Part shown: piece after piece, positions 1-7,035 of the stretch
How positions within the stretch are numbered: position 1 is the stretch's first letter
Layout: every line of letters begins with the position of its first letter
Source of the DNA: an uncultured Prevotellaceae bacterium
Lineage (GTDB): Bacteria > Bacteroidota > Bacteroidia > Bacteroidales > Muribaculaceae
Length of the DNA: 7,976 nt
Direction: 5' to 3'
NCBI GenBank assembly: GCA_937896015.1
Contig: CALBLR010000373.1
Location: 1-7,976 of the forward strand
Made by a program: the position numbers and the translations under genes
The notes under the pieces: model-generated
Seen by the model: the letters and a program-made list of their open reading frames with translations, nothing else
What the model was told of the DNA's origin: nothing
Databases searched by the model: none

Positions 1-1822
1 TGGCTTCGGCCTTGCCGTCGGTGCCGCCGCTAATCGAGAATGTCCACGTCGACGGGTCGAGATTGGGATCGATGGGCATGACGTGCTTGGTGGGTTTCTC
101 CACCATCACCTTCATGGCGCACTTGAAGTCGCCCAGTGTGCCGGTCACGTTGGCAGTGCCGTTGGCCACGCCCTTGAGTATGCCGTTGTTGGCACCGATG
201 GTCACCACGCCCTCGTCGTCGCTGCTCCATGTGAGGGCGGCGGGGTCGATGGGCAGGGTCTTCTCGTTGAAGGTGTTCTGTACCTCCACGGCATAGCGGC
301 GGTAGCCGTCGTTAATCACCGAGTCGTTGCGCAGATTCAGGTTGGCCGTTGAGCCGCCCACGGTCACGGGCAGTGTGGCTGTTGAGCCGCCATAGGTGGC
401 TGTGAGCAGGCCGTAGCCTTCGCCGTCGGCCACAAACGCGCCGTCGGTCCTGACGTGGCCAATGCTTTCGGGGCAGCTAAGCGTCACACCCTTGAGATCG
501 GTGTCGACGAGTATGCCATACTGGTTGTAGCCATAGAACTGAGGAGTGTAGATGCCATATTTCGGAGTCTCGAGCTTCCAGTCGACAAACTTCACTGTGG
601 CCACTGTGTTGTCGTCGGGGGCTGTGCAGGTGGCGAAGAATGCGTTGCCGTCGGCACGTTCATTGCCGTCGCTGGGCTTGTTGCGCACGCCCAGAGCACT
701 GGTGTAGAGGCACGACGAGCCTCCGCCGTCCACATTCATGGCATCGGTGGCGCCGGCATACTTCATGATGGCGCCCAGCACCGAGGTGCGCACGCCGGCC
801 GAGATTGCGCTGCGGCCGTCCACCACCATAAAGTACACCTTGTTGCCGCCGTCGCCATAGCCTATGGCGCTGCGCGGATGCAGTGCGCTGGCGTCGCCGC
901 GGTCGGCCTCGCTGTCGAGCACCTCACCGCCGCCCAGTATTTTCGGGTTGCCGCTCACCACCTCGGAGGGATCCACCTTAACGCCGTTGGCGGTCCAGGT
1001 GGGGCTCACGGTGATGGTGTCGCCCTGCTTCAGGGTGGCAATGAAGTCGCTGGCGGTGCCCTTGCCGTGCAGCACGTAGTGGCCGGCCTCGATGGTCATG
1101 TCGCCTGCGTTGCTCGGGGCGGCGGTCACCACCATTTTGCATGCGCCTGCCGTCTTAAACGTCTGCCCGTCGGCCAGCACGGCCGCCACCTCATAGTCGT
1201 TGTCCTTAATGTTGGTGCTGCCGTAATACAGGTCGTTGAATATGGTGATTTTGTTGTTGTTCTCAGGAGCGTTGATGCCGCCAAGGGTGGCCGAGGTGCC
1301 GTCGGCCTTTTTCACCTTGCCGCCGAATGTGAACGGGTCGACGTAGACCTTGCCCTGCTTGTCGACGATGAACTGCTTGTAGGTTGATGCGCCGTTGCGC
1401 GCGCGGAACACCACGTCTTTCACCACGGTTGAGCCTACGGGCGAACCCACCATCGACACGCCGCGGCCCGTGGAGCCGCTGGTGGCGAAGAAGTCGGCGT
1501 TGATGCCGGCAAAGTAGCGCTCGCCGGGCTTGTCCTTGCGCTTGGCCATGCCCGAGATGGTCTCGTTGCCGGCAAGCTTGTCCTTGGCCACCACTCCGTG
1601 AAGTTTCACGTATGGGTTGGTCACGTCGACCGTGCAGTAGAACACCCGCAACTGGCTCGAGGCGCTGTGCAGCCACAGCGACGTCTGGGTGGTTCCAGGG
1701 CCTATGGTGGCGTGATACAGGGTGTCGACCTGATACTCAACGCCGCGCAGGTCAATCACGTTGCCGGCGCTGGCAGTGGCCACCGTTGCGGCAACAAGAA
1801 GTGAAGTGATTGTTTTCTTCAT
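1..1822 (-). CDS. Secreted phosphodiester glycosidase (NAGPA domain) with Ig-like domains, C-terminus cut by window edge
   Basis: The 607 visible codons start with a signal peptide (MKKTITSLL..., likely cut after ASA at residue 19), so the protein is exported. Residues about 100-400 carry the hallmarks of the NAGPA/phosphodiester glycosidase family: FAGINADFF near 104-112, HPRSAIGYG near 315-323, MVVDGR near 332-337, GVRTSVLGAIM near 343-353, NVDGGGSS near 363-370, and a closing PSDGNERADGNAFF near 383-396. The founding family member removes GlcNAc from phosphodiester-linked sugars; bacterial members are thought to cleave sugar-1-phosphodiester bonds, but the substrate here is unknown. Residues about 420-490 and 505-575 look like two Ig-like (Big2-type) modules, the second with GILKGVANGTANVT. 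A further domain begins near 590 and is truncated by the edge. It has its own promoter, separate from the B12 operon upstream. The ATG is supported by the signal peptide that follows. Family assignment is firm; substrate and anchoring are not visible. Confidence 0.88.
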   Translation of the reverse strand, partial: MKKTITSLLVAATVATASAGNVIDLRGVEYQVDTLYHATIGPGTTQTSLWLHSASSQLRVFYCTVDVTNPYVKLHGVVAKDKLAGNETISGMAKRKDKPGERYFAGINADFFATSGSTGRGVSMVGSPVGSTVVKDVVFRARNGASTYKQFIVDKQGKVYVDPFTFGGKVKKADGTSATLGGINAPENNNKITIFNDLYYGSTNIKDNDYEVAAVLADGQTFKTAGACKMVVTAAPSNAGDMTIEAGHYVLHGKGTASDFIATLKQGDTITVSPTWTANGVKVDPSEVVSGNPKILGGGEVLDSEADRGDASALHPRSAIGYGDGGNKVYFMVVDGRSAISAGVRTSVLGAIMKYAGATDAMNVDGGGSSCLYTSALGVRNKPSDGNERADGNAFFATCTAPDDNTVATVKFVDWKLETPKYGIYTPQFYGYNQYGILVDTDLKGVTLSCPESIGHVRTDGAFVADGEGYGLLTATYGGSTATLPVTVGGSTANLNLRNDSVINDGYRRYAVEVQNTFNEKTLPIDPAALTWSSDDEGVVTIGANNGILKGVANGTANVTGTLGDFKCAMKVMVEKPTKHVMPIDPNLDPSTWTFSISGGTDGKAEA

Positions 1823-1872
1823 TACTTTTTGGTTTTGGTTAAGTTGTTAATAGCTGTTTTGCTTTGTTGAGG

Positions 1873-1903
1873 TAAAGTTACTGCTTTCTGCAGCCACTGC
1901 CAA
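1873..1903 (-). promoter_or_regulatory. Bacteroidetes-type promoter of the phosphodiester glycosidase gene
   Basis: Read on the minus strand, TTG (1903-1901) is followed after 20 bases by TAACTTTA (1880-1873). This matches the TTG / TAnnTTTG consensus of the Bacteroidetes housekeeping sigma factor in all but the last base. Transcription would begin near 1865, leaving a leader of roughly 40 bases before the ATG at 1822. The leader is A-rich just before the start, as is usual in this phylum, with no clear Shine-Dalgarno site. Confidence 0.55.
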
Positions 1904-1973
1904 CTCTTGCATTAAAAAAATGTGTCTGCGCAGCGTCTGTGACTCCCCGGACGCGATTGGGATAATGGCATAT

Positions 1974-2008
1974 AAAAAAGTAAATCCCGGACATCAACGT
2001 CCAGGATT
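1974..2008 (-). terminator. Intrinsic terminator ending the putative small RNA
   Basis: On the minus strand a 10-bp stem (2008-1999 with 1992-1983, including one G-U pair) encloses a 6-base loop and is followed by TACTTTTTTATA. The U tract lies only on this side, so the terminator acts on minus-strand transcripts. It sits between the small RNA promoter and the promoter of the next gene. Confidence 0.75.
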
Positions 2009-2017
2009 GCTTGACTA

Positions 2018-2117
2018 ATTAACCTTTAATACCATTAACATAAACCTTAACAATGAAAAAAACTTTGCCGTCGTCACGACGCCTCGGATTTCTATTAACC
2101 TTAAAAACTAATACCAT
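2018..2117 (-). repeat. Pair of near-identical motifs inside the putative small RNA
   Basis: Minus strand 2117-2094 and 2035-2018 both read ATGGTATTA, then AAGGTTAAT; the first copy has six extra bases (GTTTTT) between the two halves. A looser third AAGGTT occurs near 2050-2045. The duplicated, single-stranded-looking blocks could be target-pairing seeds or protein-binding sites, but this is inference. Confidence 0.5.
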
Positions 2118-2128
2118 GAAAACCGATA

Positions 2129-2158
2129 CAAAGGTACGCCTATTATGTCGTTTTGCAA
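2129..2158 (-). promoter_or_regulatory. Near-consensus Bacteroidetes promoter driving the putative small RNA
   Basis: Minus strand TTG (2158-2156) is followed after 19 bases by TACCTTTG (2136-2129), a full match to TAnnTTTG. The predicted start of transcription is about 2122-2125. No coding sequence follows on this strand before the terminator at 1974-2008. Confidence 0.7.
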
Positions 2159-2220
2159 AACATTTGGCAATAATTACGAGCCTTGTTAACTTTAATTACG
2201 GGTTTGGCTCCATTTTGGCA

Positions 2221-2268
2221 TAAAAATTAGCCGCCGGTGAACGTTTGTTAATACTTTCGCCGGCGGCT
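2221..2268 (-). terminator. Intrinsic terminator of the corrinoid uptake operon
   Basis: A perfect 9-bp GC-rich inverted repeat (AGCCGCCGG at 2229-2237, its complement at 2260-2268) with a 22-base loop is followed on the minus strand by AATTTTTA. It lies about 30 bases past the stop codon of the third operon gene. The large loop is unusual. The plus-strand side has only three T, so function in that direction is weak. Confidence 0.7.
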
Positions 2269-2299
2269 TTAATACTGATTGAATATGCTAGGTGGCGCG

Positions 2300-3517
2300 T
2301 CAGCGCACAAACTTGACTGCCTCGGTGGCGGTGCGCAGTACATACACTCCCGGAGCCAGACTGCTCAGATCGTGGCTGCTGTCGCCCTCGGGCAGGCTTA
2401 CGGCCATCACCTGCGCGCCGCTCAGGGCGTAGATGCGCGCCAGTGTGGATTGTGCGGCGTTGCGCACGGCCAGTGTGCCGGCTGCTGAGCGCAGCAGCGT
2501 GAGGTTGTGCAGGTCGCGGCTCACGCTTTGCACGCCGCTGGCCTTGGGGTGGAGGTCTTCGGCGCCGATGATTTCGGTCGAGGTCTCGCCCAGCCAGCCG
2601 CACGACTGGTTGACGGCGCTATACACCTTCACAAAGTCGATGTAGTCGAGCTTCACGGTGCGGCCCTCGCTGTCGACGGCCCAGTCGATCTTCAGGCCGG
2701 GATCGGTGAGGTTGGGGCGGTTGTCCACATAACCCCCGGCATAGAAGCGCTGCACCCAGTAGCTGCCGTTGCCGCTCTGGTCAAAGGCGTTGCACGGCAG
2801 CTTTGCTCCTCTGAAGGTGAGTGTGGCCGAGTCGGCCAGCCATCCGGGCCAGTAGCTTTGGGTGTGATACTGGTTGCGCCACATGTATCCCTTCACGCTG
2901 TCGGGGTTCATGCTGTCGTTGCTGGTCCAGCGGATGTAGGTGGTGTCGGGAAACATAATGGGGTTCTCCTTGCTGGGGGTGGGCACCTTGTCGGCTGCGG
3001 GCTGATAGTAGGTGATCTCGTAGTCGTGCTGGGTGCGCGGGTTGTTGTATTCGCTGCCTGCCAGCTCATACCACGGATCGTCGGGAATGCCGTTGTGGTT
3101 CAGGTCCTGGCTCACCATCACTATGCCCGGCTCGCTGCTGCCGCCCTGCGTTGACGACTCTTCGGCCTGGAAGGCGTTGCCGTCGATCTTAAGGTCGTAG
3201 GCTCCTGGCACGTTTATCACCGGGTGGTCGAAGCCAAACACTATGTAGCCGCCGTATCCGCCGAGCGTCACCAGCTGGCGCGGGTTGTAGACCATGGAGT
3301 CTTCCTCATCGTCGTAATACTTCACAAGGCGCGCCTCCACCTTCTCGATGATTTTCTCCTTGGTGTTGCCCTCCACATATTTGGGCATCACGTTGACAAA
3401 CTGCCCGGGGGCTGGCTGGAAGTCATAAACCTTGGCCATGTATGGGCTGTTGTCGGCATACGCCATTCCGGCTGCGGCCAGCAGCAGCGCTGTGGCGGGT
3501 AAAAAAAGTTTGTTCAT
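2300..3517 (-). CDS. Secreted surface protein of B12-uptake loci with C-terminal sorting domain
   Basis: A 405-residue exported protein with a signal peptide cut after AYA (residue 21). The body (about 25-330) belongs to an uncharacterised Bacteroidales cell-surface family often seen next to BtuB/BtuG genes. Recognisable blocks include VTLGGYGGYIVFGFDHPV (about 83-100), SSEPGIVMVSQDLNHNGIPD (about 127-146) with a calcium-loop-like DLNHNGIPDD, WYELAGSEY, GNGSYWVQ and CGWLGETSTEIIGAEDLH. The last 60 or so residues (IYALSGAQV..., LAPGVYVL..., VKFVR) resemble a type A C-terminal sorting domain of the type IX secretion system, implying export through the outer membrane. It is the last gene of the operon, 29 bases after the beta-propeller gene and followed by a terminator. 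A role in corrinoid capture, like that shown for BtuH proteins, is possible, but I cannot show it is BtuH. The direct biochemical role is unknown. Confidence 0.85.
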   Translation of the reverse strand: MNKLFLPATALLLAAAGMAYADNSPYMAKVYDFQPAPGQFVNVMPKYVEGNTKEKIIEKVEARLVKYYDDEEDSMVYNPRQLVTLGGYGGYIVFGFDHPVINVPGAYDLKIDGNAFQAEESSTQGGSSEPGIVMVSQDLNHNGIPDDPWYELAGSEYNNPRTQHDYEITYYQPAADKVPTPSKENPIMFPDTTYIRWTSNDSMNPDSVKGYMWRNQYHTQSYWPGWLADSATLTFRGAKLPCNAFDQSGNGSYWVQRFYAGGYVDNRPNLTDPGLKIDWAVDSEGRTVKLDYIDFVKVYSAVNQSCGWLGETSTEIIGAEDLHPKASGVQSVSRDLHNLTLLRSAAGTLAVRNAAQSTLARIYALSGAQVMAVSLPEGDSSHDLSSLAPGVYVLRTATEAVKFVR

Positions 3518-3546
3518 ATGCTATAATTGTTGCTTTTGTTGTGTCG

Positions 3547-4731
3547 TTAGTGCTCGTTCTCGTTGCGGCCCAGAAACACGAAGTGGGCCGGGATGTCGCC
3601 CGTGCGCACGTTCCACTTCATCTGGCCGTCGGGCCCGAAGCAGTAGAGGCGGCCCGGGCTCACGTAGTCTTTGGCGTCGGTCACCATGATGTCTTTGGTT
3701 ATAGGGTTCACGGCCACGCCATATGGCTTCTCTATTTTGCCGTCTGTGCCGTCTTTTATGAAGCAGGTGTCCACCACCTGCATGGTGAGGGTGTTAATTA
3801 TCTGGTATCGCGGTTTGGCGTTGCCGCCCGTCACATAGCTCCAGTCGCTGCTGTCCACATACAGCGAGTCGCCGTCCATCCAGCAGCTGCTGGCCCGGCA
3901 GTCCATGCGCTTCACTATGCGCCCCTTGCGGGTGTCGTAGGCATAGATGTCGCTGGGGTTGCTGTAGTAGTCGCCGCGCGAAGTCACCCACAGCACGCCG
4001 CGGCGGTCGGCCACCACGCCCAGCAGGTTGATGGCTATGGGTATCCGGGCCTCCTCCTTGAATGTGGCCAGGTCGATCACCGACAGCGTGTTTTCGTAGT
4101 TGGGCACCATGTATCCGCCCGAGTTGGCCACATATATCTTGCCTCCGGCTATGTCGAGCTGGTCGGGCTGGAAGCCCACCACGCATGTGTCCACCACCTC
4201 GAGCGTGGCTGTGTCCACCTTGGCCACATAGCCGCGCTGCTTGTAGTTGGGGTCAATCACCACGGGGCCGGCGTAGCTGGTCACGTAGGCGTAGCCGCCG
4301 TAGAACTTTATGAAGCGGCAGTTGGGAATGTTGATTTGCCCAATGCGGCGGCAGTTGTCGCGGTCCATCACCTCCACCTTGTTCGAGCAGTTAATCACGC
4401 AATACAGGCGGCTGCCGTATATGCCTGCGTCGTTGCCCACGTCGCCCATCTCCTTGGGCACAGTGGGATTGGCGTTGGCATAGATGTTGCGCGTGTAGCG
4501 CCCCGTGGCGTAGTCGTAGTAGTCGAGCGTCGACTTGTTGCTGCCCATGTTGCCCTCGTTCAGCAGGTAGAAGCCGCTCACGCTGGTGTATTCGGGCTGG
4601 CTCACGGGCACCGTCTCGGGGATGAACACCACGTCGTCGTCGCGGCATGCCGTGAGCGTGGCAAGCAGGGCGGCCGCCACGGCCACCGCCCACCTTGCGA
4701 GGCGCCTGTTGTGAATTATGCTCTGCTTCAT
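3547..4731 (-). CDS. btuG: BtuG-like cobalamin-binding surface lipoprotein (YncE/DUF5074-type beta-propeller)
   Basis: A 394-residue lipoprotein. The signal peptide ends in the lipobox LTAC with the lipid cysteine at residue 29, followed by RDDD, an acidic tag of the kind that sends Bacteroidetes lipoproteins to the outer face of the outer membrane. Residues about 50-390 show the repeating blade pattern of a YncE-like propeller (for example GGKIYVANSGG, NTLSVIDLATF, GVLWVTSRGDYY, SDIYAYDTRKG, GDSLYVDSSDW, PYGVAVNPITKDIMVTDAKDY). In Bacteroides, BtuG binds cobalamin very tightly and forms a stable lid on BtuB; that function is inferred here from family, riboswitch and gene order. Its ATG shares one base with the btuB stop codon (TAATG), indicating translational coupling and fixed stoichiometry. 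The start is fixed by the signal peptide. A generic DUF5074 protein of another ligand is the alternative, but the context argues against it. Confidence 0.88.
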   Translation of the reverse strand: MKQSIIHNRRLARWAVAVAAALLATLTACRDDDVVFIPETVPVSQPEYTSVSGFYLLNEGNMGSNKSTLDYYDYATGRYTRNIYANANPTVPKEMGDVGNDAGIYGSRLYCVINCSNKVEVMDRDNCRRIGQINIPNCRFIKFYGGYAYVTSYAGPVVIDPNYKQRGYVAKVDTATLEVVDTCVVGFQPDQLDIAGGKIYVANSGGYMVPNYENTLSVIDLATFKEEARIPIAINLLGVVADRRGVLWVTSRGDYYSNPSDIYAYDTRKGRIVKRMDCRASSCWMDGDSLYVDSSDWSYVTGGNAKPRYQIINTLTMQVVDTCFIKDGTDGKIEKPYGVAVNPITKDIMVTDAKDYVSPGRLYCFGPDGQMKWNVRTGDIPAHFVFLGRNENEH

Positions 4732-6797
4732 TATATATCAAATTTTAGAATCACTTTGTAGTTGCGCCCCGGCATGGGGTAGTTGAGAATCACGTCGTAG
4801 TATTGGTTGAAGAGGTTGTTAACCTCCAGTGTCAGCTTGAGCCACGTCTTGCCCAGTGCAAAGCGGTAGCTGGCCGAGACGTCGTGGGTGTACCACGGCT
4901 GCTCGTGGTTGGCCGTAATATTGGCGCTGGTGTGGTAGCGCTCGCCCACGTAGATGAAGCTGTAGTTGGCCTCAAGGTTCAGCCACTGGCCGTGCACCAC
5001 GGCCGAGCCGCTGTGCCATGGTATGTAGGCAATCTGTCCCTTGTAGGTGCCGCCGTCGCCGCCGTCGGCCGGGTTGCTGTAGTCCTGCGCGCGCTGGTAG
5101 GTGTAGTTGAGGTTGAGGTCGAGGTTCACGTGCTGCGGCAGCCTTAAGCCGCAGCGTGCCGTCAGGTCGATGCCGCGAATCTTCACCTTGCCTATGTTCA
5201 TCATCATCCAGCGGTACTGGCCTGTGCCCTTTGGTACGGCTATGATTTTGTCGGTCACATAGTTGTAGTATGCGTCGGCCGTCAGCTTTATGCCGCTCAC
5301 CAGCCCCTCCTCGCGGTAGCGCTGGTACTGAATGCCCACGTTGTATTGCGTGGCATACTCGGGCCGCAGGTTGGCGTTGCCAATGTCGGTGTAGTAGAGG
5401 TCGTTGAACGTGGGCATGCGGAATATGCGCTTGTAGAAGGCCCGCACGTTGAAGTCGTATCGCGCCATGGGCTGCCAGCTGATGAATACGGCCGGAGTGA
5501 GCCTGCTGGTGCTGTGGCGGTTGTGGCTGGCCACCACGCCGTCGCCCGAACGCACGGTGTAGAGGTCGCGCACAAAGGTGTGCAGCAGGCTGGCCTGCGC
5601 CTTCAGGCGGTGCCAGGTGTAGGCCGTGGCCAGGGCCGTGAGCGCTGTGTGGCGGGTGGGGTAGTCGAAGTTCACCAGTGTGGAGTTAAGGTAGTTCCAC
5701 TGGTAGTCGGTCGACAGGTCCACATCCCAGTCGCGTGCCAGGGTCAGCTTCTGCGCCACCGAGGCATATATTTCGTCTTGCCAAAAGCGGTTGTTGATGT
5801 ACATGAGCGTGGTGTCGGGATTGAGGTAGCGCATGTAGTCGCGCGCATACTTGGCGCTGGCCAGCAGCTCGTAGCGCTCACCCATCTTCTTCTGGAATGC
5901 TCCCTGGGCAAAGAAGTTGCGGTCCCACTGCCGCTGCGCCGTCTTCCACACGTTGTTCACAATCGCTCCCGGAATGCCCTTCTCGCTGTCGTAGTAGTAG
6001 AACTTGGCGTTCCAGCGGCCCTCGTCAAGCGTGCCAAACAGGCCTCCCTCCACGCGCCACGACTGTATGTCGCCGTTGTGGCGCGTGGCAGTGGTGTCCC
6101 ACGCCAGGGTGCCGTCGCTGAATCGCTTGCGGTAGCGGAAACGGTAGCGCCCCGTGGCGTAGGTGTATTCGGCATTGAGCGCCATGCTCACTCGCCGGCT
6201 CAGCTTCTGCTCCCAGCGCACGCTGGGGTTGGCCAGGCCAAACGAGCCGGTGCGGAAGGTGACGTTGAGGTTTGTGCGCCGCCCGGCGGTGAACGCCGGC
6301 CGCCGCGTGCGCAGATATATGCTGCCTGCCGACCCGAAGTCGCGCGCCGGCTGGAATATCTCGCTCTTCTGGCCGTTGTATAGCGAAATCTCCTCAATGT
6401 TGTCGAGCGAAAATTTGCCCAGGTCAATCTGGCCGTTTTGAGCATTGCCAAGCTGTATGCCGTCGTAGAACACACCCATGTGGTTGGTGCCCATCGAGCG
6501 TATGTCCACCGTCTTGATGCCGCCCACTCCGCCGTAGTCCTTGATTTGCACACCGCTGAAGTAGCGTATGGCGTCGGCCACCGAGTGGCTGTTGAGCGAC
6601 TCCAGCTGGGCGCCCTTGAGCGTCTGCGCCGGAATCACCTCCTCGTAGGGGCGCACGCCGTACACCGTCACCTCGCGCAGGTGTTGCACCGAGTCGAGCC
6701 GGCTTGCCTCATTGGCCTTGGCCGGTGTCTGAGCCGCCCCAGCTGTCGTGAGCAGTGCGGTGATTGCTGATAATAGTATGTGGAGTGGAGTGTGCAT
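4731..6797 (-). CDS. btuB: BtuB-like TonB-dependent outer-membrane corrinoid receptor
   Basis: A complete 688-residue TonB-dependent receptor that imports cobalamin and related corrinoids across the outer membrane using the TonB-ExbBD energy system. The signal peptide is cut near residue 21. The TonB box is REVTVYG at about 41-47. The plug domain (about 50-165) contains SVADAIRYFSGVQIKDYGG, VDIRSMG and GVFYDGIQLGNAQNG. A 22-strand-type barrel follows to the C-terminus, with the late RMPTFNDLYY and NLRPEYATQYNVGIQY motifs and a terminal VNNLFNQYYDVILNYPMPGR block typical of this family. It lacks the N-terminal carboxypeptidase-regulatory-like extension of SusC-type transporters, which fits the BtuB class. 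A cobalamin riboswitch precedes it and a BtuG-type lipoprotein follows with a one-base overlap; both point to corrinoids rather than iron chelates. The start codon is the only one that gives a proper signal peptide. Confidence 0.92.
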   Translation of the reverse strand: MHTPLHILLSAITALLTTAGAAQTPAKANEASRLDSVQHLREVTVYGVRPYEEVIPAQTLKGAQLESLNSHSVADAIRYFSGVQIKDYGGVGGIKTVDIRSMGTNHMGVFYDGIQLGNAQNGQIDLGKFSLDNIEEISLYNGQKSEIFQPARDFGSAGSIYLRTRRPAFTAGRRTNLNVTFRTGSFGLANPSVRWEQKLSRRVSMALNAEYTYATGRYRFRYRKRFSDGTLAWDTTATRHNGDIQSWRVEGGLFGTLDEGRWNAKFYYYDSEKGIPGAIVNNVWKTAQRQWDRNFFAQGAFQKKMGERYELLASAKYARDYMRYLNPDTTLMYINNRFWQDEIYASVAQKLTLARDWDVDLSTDYQWNYLNSTLVNFDYPTRHTALTALATAYTWHRLKAQASLLHTFVRDLYTVRSGDGVVASHNRHSTSRLTPAVFISWQPMARYDFNVRAFYKRIFRMPTFNDLYYTDIGNANLRPEYATQYNVGIQYQRYREEGLVSGIKLTADAYYNYVTDKIIAVPKGTGQYRWMMMNIGKVKIRGIDLTARCGLRLPQHVNLDLNLNYTYQRAQDYSNPADGGDGGTYKGQIAYIPWHSGSAVVHGQWLNLEANYSFIYVGERYHTSANITANHEQPWYTHDVSASYRFALGKTWLKLTLEVNNLFNQYYDVILNYPMPGRNYKVILKFDI

Positions 6798-6809
6798 GCC
6801 TGTAAAATG

Positions 6810-7016
6810 TCAATTTTGCGTTGCCGTGGCAGAGGGGCGTTGTTGTCCTCCCTCTGCACGGCCCAAAATGTTAAAGTCAGTTGGCAAAAAATCGATGGCG
6901 TGCACAGAAATGGCGCAGCAGCCGGCGCGGCCCGCCGCGGCCAGCGCATTGTGGCACACAATGCTGGCGTAGAGATCTGTCTTGTTAGCGCGCAGGGCCA
7001 TAGTCGCGTAAGCCAT
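6810..7016 (-). CDS. Possible 68-residue small ORF between riboswitch and btuB
   Basis: From ATG at 7016 to TGA at 6812-6810 there is an open frame of 68 residues that starts about 20 bases after the riboswitch and stops 12 bases before btuB, a spacing compatible with translational coupling. The start is preceded by an A-rich stretch (seven A), a plausible Bacteroidetes ribosome site. The product (MAYATMALRANK..., VCHN, AGCCAISVH, PTDFNILG) has three cysteines and no signal peptide; I recognise no family. Against it, the same bases form two strong hairpins (6940-6968, 6823-6862), so it may be untranslated leader that is open by chance in GC-rich DNA. The frame continues open upstream into the riboswitch, but those codons are better explained by RNA. 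Confidence 0.28.
   Translation of the reverse strand: MAYATMALRANKTDLYASIVCHNALAAAGRAGCCAISVHAIDFLPTDFNILGRAEGGQQRPSATATQN
6823..6862 (-). promoter_or_regulatory. Strong hairpin just upstream of btuB (candidate expression platform)
   Basis: In the minus-strand RNA, GCCGTG-C-AGAGGG (6862-6850) pairs with CCCTCT-G-CACGGC (6836-6823) to give about 13 bp with one bulged C and a 13-base loop. It ends 25 bases before the btuB start and has no U tract after it. It therefore looks more like a structure controlling access to the btuB start than a terminator. A direct link to the riboswitch is inference. Confidence 0.5.
6940..6968 (-). promoter_or_regulatory. Hairpin in the btuB leader
   Basis: GCCAGC-ATTGTG and CACAAT-(GC)-GCTGGC on the minus strand form a 12-bp stem with a three-base loop and a two-base bulge. 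The flanking 6921-6940 is extremely GC-rich and could extend or compete with it. It lies between the riboswitch aptamer and btuB, so it may belong to the switching region. Confidence 0.45.
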
Positions 7017-7035
7017 CCATGCGTCATCTTTTTTT

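Larger units (their letters stand above)
1974..2124 (-). ncRNA. Putative small non-coding RNA of about 150 nt, family not recognised
   Basis: This stretch lies between a near-consensus minus-strand promoter (2129-2158) and an intrinsic terminator (1974-2008). It does not overlap the flanking genes, and both the preceding operon and the following gene have their own signals. On the minus strand it has no ORF of useful length. The interior is AT-rich, with a 5-bp hairpin at 2069-2081 followed a few bases later by seven U, and two copies of an ATGGTATTA...AAGGTTAAT motif. The terminator stem has a G-U pair in the minus-strand RNA where the plus-strand RNA would have a C-A mismatch, which supports this orientation. 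Alternatives are a long attenuated leader for the gene at 1822, or a dispersed repeat. I do not recognise it as a named RNA; comparison with known Bacteroides sRNAs was not possible. Confidence 0.5.

Noticed and set aside
455..1387. A 310-codon plus-strand open frame
   Set aside because: It lies opposite the phosphodiester glycosidase gene, whose signal peptide and motifs are clear. The peptide is a His/Val/Ala-rich mirror of GC-rich codons.
1933..1954. A 5-bp inverted repeat GCGTC...GACGC upstream of the glycosidase promoter
   Set aside because: Short arms with a 12-base loop and no adjacent signal; expected by chance.
2053..2223. A 56-codon plus-strand frame beginning MKKTLPSSRRLG
   Set aside because: It runs antisense through the putative small RNA and its promoter and ends in the operon terminator. 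There is no plus-strand promoter of similar quality, and the peptide looks random.
3442..4761. A 439-codon plus-strand open frame
   Set aside because: Antisense shadow of the BtuG-like gene, with the same low-complexity His/Val/Ala composition and no domain.
5346..6383. A 345-codon plus-strand open frame
   Set aside because: Antisense shadow of btuB; the minus-strand protein has a complete receptor architecture.
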